Positions 1-9,651 of a DNA stretch of 64,000 nucleotides are shown here, in pieces (the stretch's first letter is position 1; each line of letters starts with the position of its first letter). The stretch is from positions 17,857 to 81,856 of the forward strand of contig NZ_LZKK01000260.1 in NCBI RefSeq assembly GCF_001672815.1. Reading direction: 5' to 3'. The notes beneath the pieces were generated by a model. It searched no databases and was not told where the DNA came from. It worked only from the letters and a program-made list of their open reading frames with translations. This DNA comes from Mycobacterium sp. E796. Its GTDB lineage: Bacteria; Actinomycetota; Actinomycetes; Mycobacteriales; Mycobacteriaceae. Both the position numbers and the translations under genes were made by a program.

Positions 1-1011
1 AACCCGCTGCCCAAGCTGGACGCCGACGCCGCCGCCAAGATGGCGCAACGGCTTTCGGAGCGCGCCGAGGGGCCGATCACCGCCGAGGACGTGCTGGCGT
101 CGGAGAACATCGAGGCGCTGGCCGAGAAGGTGCGCGAGCACCTGGAGGCGGGCGTGGTCGACGGTTTCGTGCGCACCCTGCGGGCGCGCCCGGAGGGCAG
201 CACGCGGACACCGGTGTTCGTGTTCCACCCGGCCGGCGGCTCGACGGTGGTCTACGAGCCGCTGCTCAACCGGTTGCCGGCGGACACGCCGATGTACGGG
301 CTTGAGCGGGTCGAGGGCACGATCGAAGAGCGTGCGGCGCAATACGTTCCGAAGCTGATCGAGATGCAGGGCGACGGACCCTACATCCTGGCCGGTTGGT
401 CTCTGGGCGGCGTGCTGGCCTACGCGTGCGCGATCGGGCTGAAGCGACTGGGCAAGGACGTCGAGTGGGTCGGCCTGATCGACGCGGTGCGTGCGGGCGA
501 GGAGGTTCCGCAGACCAAGGAGGAGATCCGCAAGCGCTGGGACCGCTACGCCCGGTTCGCCGAGAAGACGTTCAACGTCACCATTCCGGAGATCCCCTAC
601 GAGCATCTCGAGCAGCTCGACGACGAGGGCCAGATCAAGTTCGTGCTGGAGGCAGTCAGCCAGAGCGGGGTGCAGATCCCGGCCGGGATCATCGAGCACC
701 AGCGCACGTCGTACCTGGACAACCGGGCAATCGACACCGCCCAGATCCAGCCGTACGACGGGCACGTCACGCTCTACATGGCCGATCGCTACCATGACGA
801 CGCGATCATGTTCGAGCCGCGCTACGCCACCCGCAAGCCGGACGGCGGTTGGGGGGAGTACGTGTCCGACCTCGAGATCGTGCCGATCGGTGGCGAGCAC
901 ATCCAGGCCATCGACGAGCCGATCATCGCGAAGGTCGGTGCGCACATGACCCAGGCGCTGAACAAGATCGACGCCGAACGGCAGCAGGACAAGTCCGAAC
1001 AGGTTAGGTAG
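1..1011 (+). CDS. pks13: Polyketide synthase Pks13, C-terminal thioesterase end (5' truncated)
   Basis: The reading frame is open from the first base, so this is the last 336 residues of a larger protein. It covers the tail of an acyl-carrier domain (about residues 1-50) and an alpha/beta-hydrolase thioesterase. The nucleophile sits in GWSLGG at Ser134 (window numbering). Asp161 and His300 follow at spacings of +27 and +166, the same as the Ser1533/Asp1560/His1699 triad recalled for M. tuberculosis Pks13. Known role: Pks13 condenses two fatty acyl chains into the mycolic acid precursor, and the thioesterase releases and transfers the product to trehalose. accD4 follows after 7 bp, the normal mycobacterial operon. 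Confidence 0.96.
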   Translation, partial: NPLPKLDADAAAKMAQRLSERAEGPITAEDVLASENIEALAEKVREHLEAGVVDGFVRTLRARPEGSTRTPVFVFHPAGGSTVVYEPLLNRLPADTPMYGLERVEGTIEERAAQYVPKLIEMQGDGPYILAGWSLGGVLAYACAIGLKRLGKDVEWVGLIDAVRAGEEVPQTKEEIRKRWDRYARFAEKTFNVTIPEIPYEHLEQLDDEGQIKFVLEAVSQSGVQIPAGIIEHQRTSYLDNRAIDTAQIQPYDGHVTLYMADRYHDDAIMFEPRYATRKPDGGWGEYVSDLEIVPIGGEHIQAIDEPIIAKVGAHMTQALNKIDAERQQDKSEQVR

Positions 1012-1018
1012 GCAAGTA

Positions 1019-2599
1019 GTGACGGAGACCGTGCCAGCTCCAGCGCCCGTTCAGCACACCACTGCGGAGAAGTTGGCCGAGCTGCACGCTCGCCTCGAAC
1101 TCGCCAAGGAACCCGGCGGCGAGAAGGCCGCCGCCAAGCGCGACAAGAAGGGCATCCCGAGCGCCCGCGCGCGGGTACACGCGCTGGTCGATCCCGGCAC
1201 CTTCTTCGAAGTCGGGGCGCTGGCCAAGACGCCTAACGACCCGAACGCGCTCTACGGCGACGGCTGCGTCACCGGCCACGGCATGATCGACGGCCGCCCG
1301 GTGGGAGTGTTCTCCCACGACCAGACCGTGTTCCAGGGCACCGTCGGCGAGATGTTCGGCCGCAAGGTGGCCCGGCTGATGGAATGGTGCGCGATGGTCG
1401 GGTGCCCGATCATCGGCATCCAGGACTCCGGCGGCGCCCGCATCCAGGACGCGGTCACCTCGCTGGCGTGGTACGCCGAGCTGGGCCGGCGCCACGAGGC
1501 GCTGTCCGGCCTAGTGCCGCAGATCTCCCTCATCTTCGGCAAATGCGCTGGGGGAGCGGTGTATTCGCCGATCCAGGATGACCTGCTCGTCTCGGTGCGC
1601 GATCAGGGCTACTTCTTCGTGACGGGGCCGGACGTGATCCGGGAGGTCACCGGCGAGGACGTCACCCTCGACGAGCTCGGCGGCTCCGACGCGCAGGCCC
1701 GCTACGGCAACATCCACCAGGTCGTCGACTCCGAGGCCGAGGCGTTCCAGTACGTGCGCGACTTCCTGTCGTTCCTGCCGTCCAACTGCTTCGACAAGCC
1801 GCCGATCGTCAACCCCGGGCTGGAGCCGGAGATCACGCCGACCGATCTGGAGCTCGACTCGATCGTGCCGGACTCCGACAACATGGCCTACGACATGCAC
1901 GAGATCCTGCTGCGGATCTTCGACGACGGCGACTTCCTCGAGGTTGCCGCGCAGCACGGGCCGGCCATCATCACCGGCTACGCCCGGGTCGACGGGCGCC
2001 CGGTCGGCGTGGTCGCCAACCAACCGATGCACCTGTCCGGATCCATCGACAACGAGGCCTCCGACAAGGCGGCCCGGTTCATCCGGTTCTGCGACGCGTT
2101 CAACATTCCGCTGGTCTTCGTCGTGGACACGCCGGGCTTCCTGCCGGGCGCCGAAGAGGAGAAGCGGGGCATCATCAAGCGCGGCGGCCGGTTCCTGTAC
2201 TCGGTCGTCGAGGCCGACGTGCCGAAGGTGACGATCACGATCCGCAAGTCCTATGGCGGCGCCTACGCCGTGATGGGTTCCCGGCAGCTGACCGCGGACT
2301 TCAACTTCGCCTGGCCGACCGCCCGCATCGCGGTGATCGGCGCCGAGGGCGCCGCCCAGCTGTTGATGAAGCGGTTCCCGGACCCGACGACGCCCGAGGC
2401 GCAGCAGATCAAGAAGGACTTCATCGAGGGCTACAACCTCAACATGGCGATCCCGTGGACCGCCGCCGAGCGAGGCTTCATCGACGCGGTCATCGATCCG
2501 CACCAGACGCGGCTGCTGCTGCGCAAGTCGATGCACCTGCTGCGCGACAAGCAGTTGTGGTTCCGCGTCGCACGCAAGCACGGCCTGATCCCGGTCTAG
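1019..2599 (+). CDS. accD4: Acyl-CoA carboxylase beta subunit AccD4 (carboxyltransferase)
   Basis: This 526-residue carboxyltransferase has both crotonase-like halves, with the glycine-rich oxyanion loops DSGGARIQ and [10 protein letters not shown]. The GTG start lies 8 bp after the pks13 stop, so the two are co-transcribed. Family knowledge: AccD4 works with the biotinylated AccA3 subunit and AccD5/AccE5 to carboxylate long-chain acyl-CoA, giving the alpha-carboxylated chain that Pks13 condenses. Length is close to the roughly 522 residues of the M. tuberculosis protein. Nothing is unusual apart from long antisense open frames, which come from its GC-rich codon use. Confidence 0.96.
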   Translation: MTETVPAPAPVQHTTAEKLAELHARLELAKEPGGEKAAAKRDKKGIPSARARVHALVDPGTFFEVGALAKTPNDPNALYGDGCVTGHGMIDGRPVGVFSHDQTVFQGTVGEMFGRKVARLMEWCAMVGCPIIGIQDSGGARIQDAVTSLAWYAELGRRHEALSGLVPQISLIFGKCAGGAVYSPIQDDLLVSVRDQGYFFVTGPDVIREVTGEDVTLDELGGSDAQARYGNIHQVVDSEAEAFQYVRDFLSFLPSNCFDKPPIVNPGLEPEITPTDLELDSIVPDSDNMAYDMHEILLRIFDDGDFLEVAAQHGPAIITGYARVDGRPVGVVANQPMHLSGSIDNEASDKAARFIRFCDAFNIPLVFVVDTPGFLPGAEEEKRGIIKRGGRFLYSVVEADVPKVTITIRKSYGGAYAVMGSRQLTADFNFAWPTARIAVIGAEGAAQLLMKRFPDPTTPEAQQIKKDFIEGYNLNMAIPWTAAERGFIDAVIDPHQTRLLLRKSMHLLRDKQLWFRVARKHGLIPV

Positions 2600-2606
2600 G
2601 TCTTCG

Positions 2607-2666
2607 GCGAGCAGACGCAAAATCGCCCATTCGACAACGAAATTGTGCGATTTTGCGTCTGCTCGC
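2607..2666. terminator. Perfect 20-bp stem palindrome between convergent accD4 and fadE35 (repeat family A)
   Basis: Arms at 2607-2626 and 2647-2666 are exact reverse complements over 20 bp with a 20-nt loop. The core of the arm is gcgagcagacgcaaaa. The element starts 8 bp after the accD4 stop and ends one base before the fadE35 stop, so it can form a hairpin for both transcripts. A related, interrupted copy is at 56162-56245. A bidirectional terminator or mRNA 3'-end structure is inferred; there is no clear run of U. Confidence 0.7.
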
Positions 2667-2667
2667 G

Positions 2668-4464
2668 CTATATCCGCAGCGCCCCGTCCACTAACTCCTC
2701 GAACCGATCCAGCGCCTCGTCGGGTTCGTCCTCGATGCCGCGCAGCGGGCCCCGGTCGGCGAGGTAGCGCCGCGAGTACAGCCGCGCGACGAGCGCCTTG
2801 CGCTCCCCGCCGCGGGTCTCCCGTTCCCACGCGGCCTGCTCGGTGAGCAGCGCGCCCGCGTAGACGTCGCCCATGAATTGGGCCAGCGGGAACAGCCGCG
2901 CCTCGGCGACTTGCCGGTCGAGCTTGCTCCACGCCGTGATCGCCGCGTCCAGGTCCTCGATGCGCCCGGCCACCAGGCGGGTGGTCTCGTCGTCGTCGGA
3001 AACCGACACCGCGTCGCGCAGCCGCGCCAGCAGCGTCTCGTGCGCGCGGGACTGCTCGATGCCGCGCCGCACATCGAGGCACAGGATGTTGTCGGGACCC
3101 TCCCAGATCGTGTTCACCTGCGCGTCGCGCAGCAGCCGGGCCACCGGCCAGGTCTCGATATAGCCGTTGCCGCCGTGGATTTCGATCGCGTCCGATGCCG
3201 CGGTGATGCCCAGCCGGCACACCTTGAGTTTGGTGACGGGCACCGCGATGCGCTGGCGCATGCCGCGGGGCTGCCGATGGTTGGTGGCGCCGGTGCCGTC
3301 GAAGACGAGCGCGAGTGCGGCCTCGACGTCCACGATCATCTCGGCGAGCTTGCGCCGCATCAACGGTTTGTCGATGAGCGCCCCGCCGAACGCGTGCCGC
3401 TGCCGGGCATAACACAGCGATTCCACCAGGGCGCGACGGGCATTGGCGAGACCGAACAGGGCGATGCCGAGGCGCGCGGCGTTGGTCAGCTCCATCATGC
3501 GGCCGAGCCCCTTGCCGTCGGATGGCCCCGCGTCCGAGCTGGGTTCGTCGGACAGCAGGAACGCCTCCGCGTCGACGAACTCGACCTCGCCCGAGGCCAC
3601 CGACCGGGTGCCGAGCTTGTCCTTGAGCCGGCGCACCCGGACCCCGTTGCGCGAACCGTCGCGGCGGTTGCGCAACACGAGGAAATTCGCGACGCCGCGC
3701 GAATTGTCCGGGGCGCCTTCCGGTTTGGCCAGCACCACGAACGCCTCGCCCGCGCAATTGGACGCGAACCACTTGAACCCGTTGAGAATCCAGGCTCCCC
3801 CGTTTTCGCCGCTGCCGCGTCGAGCCGTCGTCTCCAGCGCGCCCAGGTCAGACCCGCCGGTGCGTTCGGTCAGCAACTGCGCCGTCTCCCCCGCCCACTC
3901 ACCGGAGGCGAACTTGGCCAGCACGTGCTCGCGCACGTCGGCCGGCGCGTACGCGGCCACCAGGGATTGGACCATGCCGCCCCCGGTGCCCAGGGCGCAG
4001 CCCATCCCGATGTCGGCCTGGTTCAACAGGTAGTTGGACGCGAACAGGGCCAGGCCCGAGCTGACCTTGGCGGCCCGCGCGTCGCTGCGCAGGGCCTGCT
4101 GGGCGTCCAGCACCGCGCGCTTGGACTGCGTGAACGACGTCGGCATGACCACCTGGCTGATGTCGTGTCCCCACCGGTCGTAGCGCTCGAGCCGCGGCGG
4201 GTTGCGGTCGGTCTCCTCGGCCCACCGCGCCACCGGGCCGCCCATCAGGTCGCCCATCCGCGCCAAATGAGGCTCCACCACAGCCAATTCGTTGGCCTGT
4301 AGGTAGTAGGCCATCGTGGACTGCAGGGTCGGATCCGTGCGATACCAATTTAGGCCCACCGCGCCTCTGTAGTTCTCGGTCCGGTAGCGGCGCGACTTTT
4401 CCTCGCTGGAGAAGGGCAGCCGGTCCACGCCCTCTGACCCGTACTGCGGGTCGTATTCGCTCAT
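2668..4464 (-). CDS. fadE35: Acyl-CoA dehydrogenase FadE35 (AidB-like)
   Basis: This 598-residue protein has the acyl-CoA dehydrogenase fold. The N-terminal helical part carries a TERTGGSDLGALETTA-type flavin/substrate segment near residues 200-220, followed by the beta domain and the C-terminal helical bundle with an EIHGGNGYIETWP motif. The motif set resembles AidB-type dehydrogenases more than short-chain FadEs, so the substrate is not clear. The ATG at 4464 lies 12 bp after the stop of the FHA gene, giving an operon of membrane protein, FHA protein and fadE35. In M. tuberculosis the Rv3797 gene (fadE35) also sits between the emb and accD4/pks13 regions. The gene converges on accD4 across a strong palindrome. 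Confidence 0.93.
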   Translation of the reverse strand: MSEYDPQYGSEGVDRLPFSSEEKSRRYRTENYRGAVGLNWYRTDPTLQSTMAYYLQANELAVVEPHLARMGDLMGGPVARWAEETDRNPPRLERYDRWGHDISQVVMPTSFTQSKRAVLDAQQALRSDARAAKVSSGLALFASNYLLNQADIGMGCALGTGGGMVQSLVAAYAPADVREHVLAKFASGEWAGETAQLLTERTGGSDLGALETTARRGSGENGGAWILNGFKWFASNCAGEAFVVLAKPEGAPDNSRGVANFLVLRNRRDGSRNGVRVRRLKDKLGTRSVASGEVEFVDAEAFLLSDEPSSDAGPSDGKGLGRMMELTNAARLGIALFGLANARRALVESLCYARQRHAFGGALIDKPLMRRKLAEMIVDVEAALALVFDGTGATNHRQPRGMRQRIAVPVTKLKVCRLGITAASDAIEIHGGNGYIETWPVARLLRDAQVNTIWEGPDNILCLDVRRGIEQSRAHETLLARLRDAVSVSDDDETTRLVAGRIEDLDAAITAWSKLDRQVAEARLFPLAQFMGDVYAGALLTEQAAWERETRGGERKALVARLYSRRYLADRGPLRGIEDEPDEALDRFEELVDGALRI

Positions 4465-4476
4465 TCCGCGACGGTA

Positions 4477-4893
4477 TTACCCCGGCGCCGGTCCCGCCAC
4501 GAAAATCAGGCGGAAATTGCCGATCCGGACCTCGTCACCGTTGGTCAGCACCGCGGTGTCGACGGGCTTGCGGTTGAGGTAGGTCTTGTTCAGGCTGCCC
4601 AAGTCGACGACGTGGAATTTGCCGTGCTCTCTTCGAAATTCGGCGTGGCGGCGGCTGACGGTGATGTCGTCGAGGAAGATGTCGCTGGCGGGATGGCGGC
4701 CGGCGGACATCACCGCCCGATCCAGCTGGTATTGCGATCCGGCGTTGGGACCCCGCTTCACGATGAGCATGCCGATGCCGCTCTGCAGCGTTTGCATGTC
4801 CTCCACCACCGCGTCGGCGACCGCGTCGAACGCGTCGGTGCGCAGCGGCGAGGCAAGATGCCCCGTGGTTTCGTCGGGCGCGGGCTCGGTCAC
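4477..4893 (-). CDS. GarA-like FHA-domain protein
   Basis: The 138-residue protein looks like a paralogue of the mycobacterial regulator GarA. It has a short N-terminal tail with an ETT motif (Thr9-Thr10), like the ETT site that PknB/PknG phosphorylate in GarA. One FHA domain follows (about residues 40-138), with GRHPASDIFLDD, SRRHAEF and NGDEVRIG. The usual FHA motif GSxNGT reads GSLNKT here, a Gly-to-Lys change. The GTG start overlaps the stop of the upstream membrane protein as GTGA, which fixes the start and implies coupled translation. A phosphothreonine-dependent switch is plausible; the partner is unknown. It is not GarA itself, whose flanking residues differ. Confidence 0.85.
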   Translation of the reverse strand: MTEPAPDETTGHLASPLRTDAFDAVADAVVEDMQTLQSGIGMLIVKRGPNAGSQYQLDRAVMSAGRHPASDIFLDDITVSRRHAEFRREHGKFHVVDLGSLNKTYLNRKPVDTAVLTNGDEVRIGNFRLIFVAGPAPG

Positions 4894-5351
4894 GCGGCGC
4901 GCCGAAGATCGGGGTTCGTCGTCGCCCCCTGGTGCTTTGGCTTGTCGGCGACCGGGGCCCAGCCGGCGTAGGTCAGATACAGTCCGACCAGTGCGAAGGC
5001 CACGCAGGCCGCCACCCACCAGCCTTGCTCGCCGATCATCCGGTTGGCCGCAGACACAAACACCTGGGGAAAGGCGAACAGCAGGAGTCCGCGCAGGGTG
5101 ATCAGCCACCCCAGCAGGGAGACGGTGACCGCCGCGGCGCCGCGCCAGTAGGGATGTGCGGCGACGACGAAGAGACCGAACAGCAGGATGAACGCGCCGG
5201 TCACCCAGGTCCACAGCGAATTCGCCTCGAACTGCGACAGCAGCGTCTGCATGTCGCCGGCCCGGGCGATGGCTGTGGCGTCGACGATGACCAGGAATGG
5301 ACCCAACGCGCGGGCGAACAGGCGCGTCCGGGCCTGCGTTGAAGCGTCCAT
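4890..5351 (-). CDS. Small integral membrane protein, four predicted helices
   Basis: The product has 153 residues and four hydrophobic stretches at about 13-33, 46-66, 71-95 and 106-126, with a hydrophilic C-terminal tail (KPKHQGATTNPDLRRAA). No catalytic motif is visible and I do not recognise a named family. ATG at 5351. It is first in an operon with the FHA protein (4-bp GTGA overlap) and fadE35, so it may anchor or sense for the FHA protein; that is speculation. The 173 bp upstream of it are shared with a divergent DUF1918 gene. Confidence 0.8.
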   Translation of the reverse strand: MDASTQARTRLFARALGPFLVIVDATAIARAGDMQTLLSQFEANSLWTWVTGAFILLFGLFVVAAHPYWRGAAAVTVSLLGWLITLRGLLLFAFPQVFVSAANRMIGEQGWWVAACVAFALVGLYLTYAGWAPVADKPKHQGATTNPDLRRAA

Positions 5352-5524
5352 GATCGTGCCTCCGTTCCCGATTTCTGTATCCGACCATCCGGCCGAACGC
5401 CGAGATAGGGACCGAAGTCCCGTCCGCCCGGGGCGTTCGTCCCCGCTGCCCCTTCCCTGAAAGCCGGCCGCGGCGCATGATCGGCACCATCGGACTACTC
5501 GGTCAGCGATCAGGGAGGTCGATG

Positions 5525-5761
5525 ATGAAAGCCGATGTGGGTGACTGGCTCGTGATCAAGGGCACCACGACCGAATTGGCGGATCAGCGCGGCGAAATCA
5601 CGGAGGTCCGCGGCGCCGACGGCGCGCCGCCGTACGTGGTGCGCTGGACGAGCGGCCACGTGGCCACGGTGTTTCCCGGCTCCGACGCGCTCGTCGTCAG
5701 CGCGGCCGAACAACACGCCGACCGAAGGGGTTATACCGGCGCCAGGAATTCTGACGTATAG
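5525..5761 (+). CDS. DUF1918 domain protein
   Basis: This 78-residue protein has the DUF1918 pattern: MKADVGDWLVIKG, a central GEITEVRG strand, then PPYVVRW and HVATVFPGSDA. It is a small SH3-like beta-barrel domain of unknown role, common in actinobacteria. Two in-frame ATGs stand at 5522 and 5525. The ribosome site GGGAGG (5513-5518) is 6 nt from the second, which also matches the family's usual N-terminus. The last 31 bp overlap the 3' end of the convergent secreted-protein gene, so the two transcripts are complementary there. Confidence 0.8.
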   Translation: MKADVGDWLVIKGTTTELADQRGEITEVRGADGAPPYVVRWTSGHVATVFPGSDALVVSAAEQHADRRGYTGARNSDV

Positions 5762-6237
5762 AACTCGGCCGGGTTTTGCGAGTTCGGGTTTGCCCGCTCG
5801 ACAATCACCCAGACGCCCGTCGTGCCGGGCCGAATGCTGTCCGAAACGGTGACCGTTGCGTTGCCCGCCGCGTCGGCGTCCATTCCGCTGAACGCGGTGC
5901 CGGGGTCACCGGGGCCACACGTGGCCGACGATGGGCGGGGCTCCTGGATGAGGCCGACGTCGAAATGGGTGCCCGGCTCGTTGGGAACCGTCACGTGCAC
6001 CTGAGCGACGGCCCTTGACCCCGTGGTGCTTATGACGGCCGCACCGTCACCAAGCAGCGCCCGCGGCACCGTCGGCGCCGTGGTCACCAGGCTGAAATCG
6101 CAACGCCGCTCGGAGCTGTCCAGCGCGACCCGGGTGCCGCTTTCGGCAGTCGCGGCGGCGATTTCGAATGTCGCCGCCGGGGAGATCACGACGGCAATCG
6201 CCGCGGTAAATGTCCCTAAGCGTGTCAGCGTGTGCAT
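5731..6237 (-). CDS. Secreted protein of unknown function
   Basis: The 168-residue product starts with a typical export signal: MHTLTRLGTF, a hydrophobic core near residues 10-30, and Ala-rich sequence before a cleavage site around AAATA. The mature part holds two Cys (about residues 47 and 112) that could form a disulfide, and beta-rich sequence. No known domain is recognised. The ATG is preceded by AAGGTG at a good distance (6241-6248). Upstream is an AT-rich 165-bp gap after embB, so it probably has its own promoter. It converges on the DUF1918 gene with a 31-bp overlap. Confidence 0.75.
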   Translation of the reverse strand: MHTLTRLGTFTAAIAVVISPAATFEIAAATAESGTRVALDSSERRCDFSLVTTAPTVPRALLGDGAAVISTTGSRAVAQVHVTVPNEPGTHFDVGLIQEPRPSSATCGPGDPGTAFSGMDADAAGNATVTVSDSIRPGTTGVWVIVERANPNSQNPAEFYTSEFLAPV

Positions 6238-6402
6238 CGGGTCACCTTTTTAACGGTTGTGTTAGTTACCTCACAGGGGCAGTAGTTATTGACACGCGGC
6301 GCGCGAAATTAAACATTTGCTGCGGAATTACTCAAACGTAAATTCCGAGCGCGCTATTTGACTAATGGCAAATTAATGGCAGGCGACCGCAAAACCGTTT
6401 AA
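6238..6402. other. AT-rich intergenic region downstream of embB
   Basis: These 165 bp are far more AT-rich than the flanking genes, with runs such as aattaaacattt and ggcaaattaatgg. They must hold the promoter of the secreted-protein gene and the 3' end of the emb message. I see no ORF, no tRNA and no strong hairpin. No promoter boxes could be assigned with confidence. Confidence 0.5.
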
Positions 6403-9400
6403 TTACGGCTTGATTCGGATCGGTCCCGGCGACCACAAGCCGCTGCGGGTCGCGGTGCCCAGGTCCAGTTGCGCGGGATGCGCGTCGGCGATGGTGTCGA
6501 ACTTGCGCAACGAGCCCCAGTCGCGGCCCCAGTCCCGGGACAGGTAGGTGGACATCACGTGGGCCCGCAGCAGCAGGTCCGTGATGCCCAGCAGGCCGCC
6601 GTTGACGCCGTCCTCCCAGGTGTCGGTGTCCTGCTTCTTGGCGTTGTAGTCCGGCGTGATGCGGAACTTGGGGATCTCGGTGACGCCGTAAGCGTGCAGC
6701 ATCGGATGCTGGCACGGGAACGCCAGTCCCACCGCCCAGTCCATCAGCACCGGCTGCGACGAGCCGACATACTCCTGCAGGGACCGCAGTTCCGGCACCC
6801 GCGGCGGGGTCACCGCGATCCAGTCGTCCGGCGTCAGCGAAAGGTCCTCGGCGACCACCCGGACCGCGACCGCGTCCGCGGCCATCTTGTCCCGGGCGAA
6901 GCGCAGGTTGCGCCACGCCTTGGGCTGCTCGCCGTTCAGGTCGTAGGGCACCAGCCGCCCGGACGGCACGATCTCACCGCCGGGGCCCGGCCGGCCGTAT
7001 TCGAGCACCACGGTCTGCCCGCTGGTGTGCCCGTGCAACACGCTGTTGCCGGCGATGGTCCCGGCGGCGGTCACCACCAGCAGGGGATGTCCGTCGTCGC
7101 GCTTGGGCAGCTGATACCACGCCGAGGTCAGAATGCTCTGCTGCTGGGCACCGGTGGTGTAGCTGCCCGCCAGCGGAACCTGGTCGGGGTTGAGGCCGTA
7201 CGGCAGGGGAACCAGGGACCCGTTGATGCCAGGCGCCTTCAGCTTGGTCGGCGCCCGCCAGTCGAACGCATACCAGTCGTAATCGGTGCCGGGCTGCGGC
7301 ACCGCCGTCTCCTGAACCGCCTCCGCCACGGTGTGGTCGGGCACGCCGTTGGGGGAGAACCCCGTCGGGTTGACGCCGCCCAGCGGACCGAGCGGGCCGT
7401 AATCGCCCGGGAGTGGCGCCATGAAGCCGGCGTTGCTGTCCGGCTCGACGAGCACGTCGTCGGCCAGCGCGCAGCCGCCGGCGAATTCGCGCAAGTTGTC
7501 CCAGCCGTTGGAGTAGGTGGGGTACTGACGCACGATCCCGGCGACCATCGAGGCGATGAACACCAGTACCATGAATCCGGCCGCGATTGGCACCGGCGCC
7601 GCCGTCACCGCCCGCGCCAGGCGCCCCTCGCCGCGCTCCCGCGGCGCGAAATGCAGCCAGAAAGCCCAGATCGCTGTGATCGCGAACAGGACGAAAAACA
7701 CCGTGCTGACGCTGATTCCGGCGAACCGCGGCATGACGTTGTTGAACGGGACGCCGTAACTGGAGACGTACCACCAACCGTTGGTGGTGGCGAAACACAG
7801 GGCCAGCAGGAACAGCACCGCGGCCGTGAACGCCATCCGGTTGCGCGACCAGCGCAGCACCTTCGGCGACACCAGCACCGTAGTCAGCGCGGCCACCGCC
7901 GCGCCCACCGCGGCGAACAGCCCGAAGTGGTGCACCCACTTGGTGGGCGTGAACATCAGGAAGAACATGGTGCCGAACATGACGCCCATCAGCCGCCACG
8001 CCGGGCCGCGGGCCACCCCAGGGATTCGCTTGCGGCGCAACATGATGAACACCGCCGTGAACAGGCACAGCGCGCTGATCAGGAAGCCGAATCGGCGCGA
8101 CAGCGAACCGTCGACCGTGGGCAGGATTAGGTAGTAATAGCGCAGGTTCTCGGTGTACCAGGCCTGGCTCGGGCCGATCGCCGTGCGAATCCTGGTGGCC
8201 TCCAACACCGTTGACAGCGTCTGGTCGGCGAACACCACGGTGAGGATCACCGTGCCGGCCGCCAGCATCGGGGCCACCAGCGGCCAGGTGCCGACCAGGC
8301 GATGACGCTTCACCAGGATCCGCAGGATCGGCCGGCCACCGGCGACCAGCGCGGCCACCGCGATCAGGCCGGTGGGTTGCACGCCGAGCGTGAACGCCGC
8401 GGTGATGACCGCCAACGCCGCCGGCGTCAGCCGGGAGGCGCACATCGAGCGCTCGATCAGTACGTAGGTGATCAGCGAACCCAGCGCGATGATCGGTTCG
8501 GGACGCAGCCCGTTGTTGAACGGCATCCACCCGGTCAGCAGGACCATGCCGGCCGCCCAGTTGGCGGCGGTGCTCGACGTCACCGCCGGCCCCAGCCGCG
8601 GCAACACCTCACGCGACAGCAGCAGCCAGCAGACCAGTCCCGCGACCAGGTCGGGCAGCCGCATCCACAGGCTGCCGTCGCTCACGTGGGTCATCAGCGC
8701 CAGCAGGTTGTAGTACCAGCCGAACGGGTCCTCCGGGCTGCCGAACCAGCGGAAGTAGTTGGACATGTAGCCGGCGTGGTCGGCGACCCGGGCCATGCCG
8801 AGGATGTAGCCGTCGTCGGAGGAATTGGCGCCGATCAGATGCCACAGCAGGAAGACGAAGATCACCGTGGCGTCGACGAGGGTGAACTTGCGCCAGCGCG
8901 TGGGGATCAACCGGTGCATGCGCCGGCCGTCGAGCTGGTCGAGGCGCCACAGCGCGATCAGCGCGACGATCGTGGAGACGATCGCCAGCACCATCGCGGC
9001 CAGCTTCAAAGTCGTTGGCGTGGTGGAGAACCGGGTGTCGATGGTCGCCGAAAACCGCAGACCCGCCGGGGCCGGACCGGTCAGATCCGTGAACACCCCG
9101 ACGATCTGCGGGCGCAGGTTGGGATCGGGGAAACCGCCGCGCACCGGCTTGCCCGCCGGATCGGTCAGCCCGACGAAGGTGGCGAACGTGCCGGCGAGCG
9201 TCGAGGTGATCTCGATGCGCTGACATTGCGGCGACGAAGCCTGATCGCGGGGCACGCTGGCAATGACCACATTGCGGTCGGTCACGTCGACGCGCTGGCT
9301 GCTGACGACCACGAACAGCGCGTTGAGCGCGGCGTCCTTACCCTTCTTCGGCGCGGTGCTCAGCACTACCCCGCCCTCGGGCGGCAAGCTGCGCACCACC

Positions 9401-9651
9401 GAGCACGGCACGGTCACCGACACGTCGACCGGCGTCAGCGAAATCAGCGGCGCCGTAACGTTGTTCAACTGGCCGTTTTGCGGCCAGTTCAGCATCGCGG
9501 TGGTCTGCACGACGGGCAGCAGCGGCGTGGCGACCGACAGCACGAAACCGATCAGCCCCGCGATCGTCGCGACCCAGCGCGTCACCCGCACGTCCCGAAC
9601 CGCGTCCGACGCAGGGGTGGCCACCGGGCGCTCGTGGTCGGTCACGCTCAT
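6403..9651 (-). CDS. embB: Arabinosyltransferase EmbB
   Basis: This 1082-residue GT-C membrane enzyme adds arabinofuranose from decaprenyl-phosphoryl-arabinose to arabinogalactan. It has an N-terminal helix, a periplasmic jelly-roll-like domain (about 50-215), many transmembrane helices (about 215-700) and a C-terminal carbohydrate-binding domain. The catalytic-loop motif [20 protein letters not shown] contains Asp279, equivalent to M. tuberculosis Asp299. Met286 (codon at 8794-8796) corresponds to Met306, the main ethambutol-resistance position, so this site is the unmutated type. The ATG overlaps the embA stop as ATGA, so embA-embB are translationally coupled. Length is slightly below the roughly 1098 residues in M. 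tuberculosis. Confidence 0.97.
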   Translation of the reverse strand: MSVTDHERPVATPASDAVRDVRVTRWVATIAGLIGFVLSVATPLLPVVQTTAMLNWPQNGQLNNVTAPLISLTPVDVSVTVPCSVVRSLPPEGGVVLSTAPKKGKDAALNALFVVVSSQRVDVTDRNVVIASVPRDQASSPQCQRIEITSTLAGTFATFVGLTDPAGKPVRGGFPDPNLRPQIVGVFTDLTGPAPAGLRFSATIDTRFSTTPTTLKLAAMVLAIVSTIVALIALWRLDQLDGRRMHRLIPTRWRKFTLVDATVIFVFLLWHLIGANSSDDGYILGMARVADHAGYMSNYFRWFGSPEDPFGWYYNLLALMTHVSDGSLWMRLPDLVAGLVCWLLLSREVLPRLGPAVTSSTAANWAAGMVLLTGWMPFNNGLRPEPIIALGSLITYVLIERSMCASRLTPAALAVITAAFTLGVQPTGLIAVAALVAGGRPILRILVKRHRLVGTWPLVAPMLAAGTVILTVVFADQTLSTVLEATRIRTAIGPSQAWYTENLRYYYLILPTVDGSLSRRFGFLISALCLFTAVFIMLRRKRIPGVARGPAWRLMGVMFGTMFFLMFTPTKWVHHFGLFAAVGAAVAALTTVLVSPKVLRWSRNRMAFTAAVLFLLALCFATTNGWWYVSSYGVPFNNVMPRFAGISVSTVFFVLFAITAIWAFWLHFAPRERGEGRLARAVTAAPVPIAAGFMVLVFIASMVAGIVRQYPTYSNGWDNLREFAGGCALADDVLVEPDSNAGFMAPLPGDYGPLGPLGGVNPTGFSPNGVPDHTVAEAVQETAVPQPGTDYDWYAFDWRAPTKLKAPGINGSLVPLPYGLNPDQVPLAGSYTTGAQQQSILTSAWYQLPKRDDGHPLLVVTAAGTIAGNSVLHGHTSGQTVVLEYGRPGPGGEIVPSGRLVPYDLNGEQPKAWRNLRFARDKMAADAVAVRVVAEDLSLTPDDWIAVTPPRVPELRSLQEYVGSSQPVLMDWAVGLAFPCQHPMLHAYGVTEIPKFRITPDYNAKKQDTDTWEDGVNGGLLGITDLLLRAHVMSTYLSRDWGRDWGSLRKFDTIADAHPAQLDLGTATRSGLWSPGPIRIKP

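Noticed and set aside
1511..3772. 753-codon minus-strand frame spanning the end of accD4 and part of fadE35
   Set aside because: It runs antisense to accD4 and in a wrong frame through fadE35; the product is Arg-rich low complexity.
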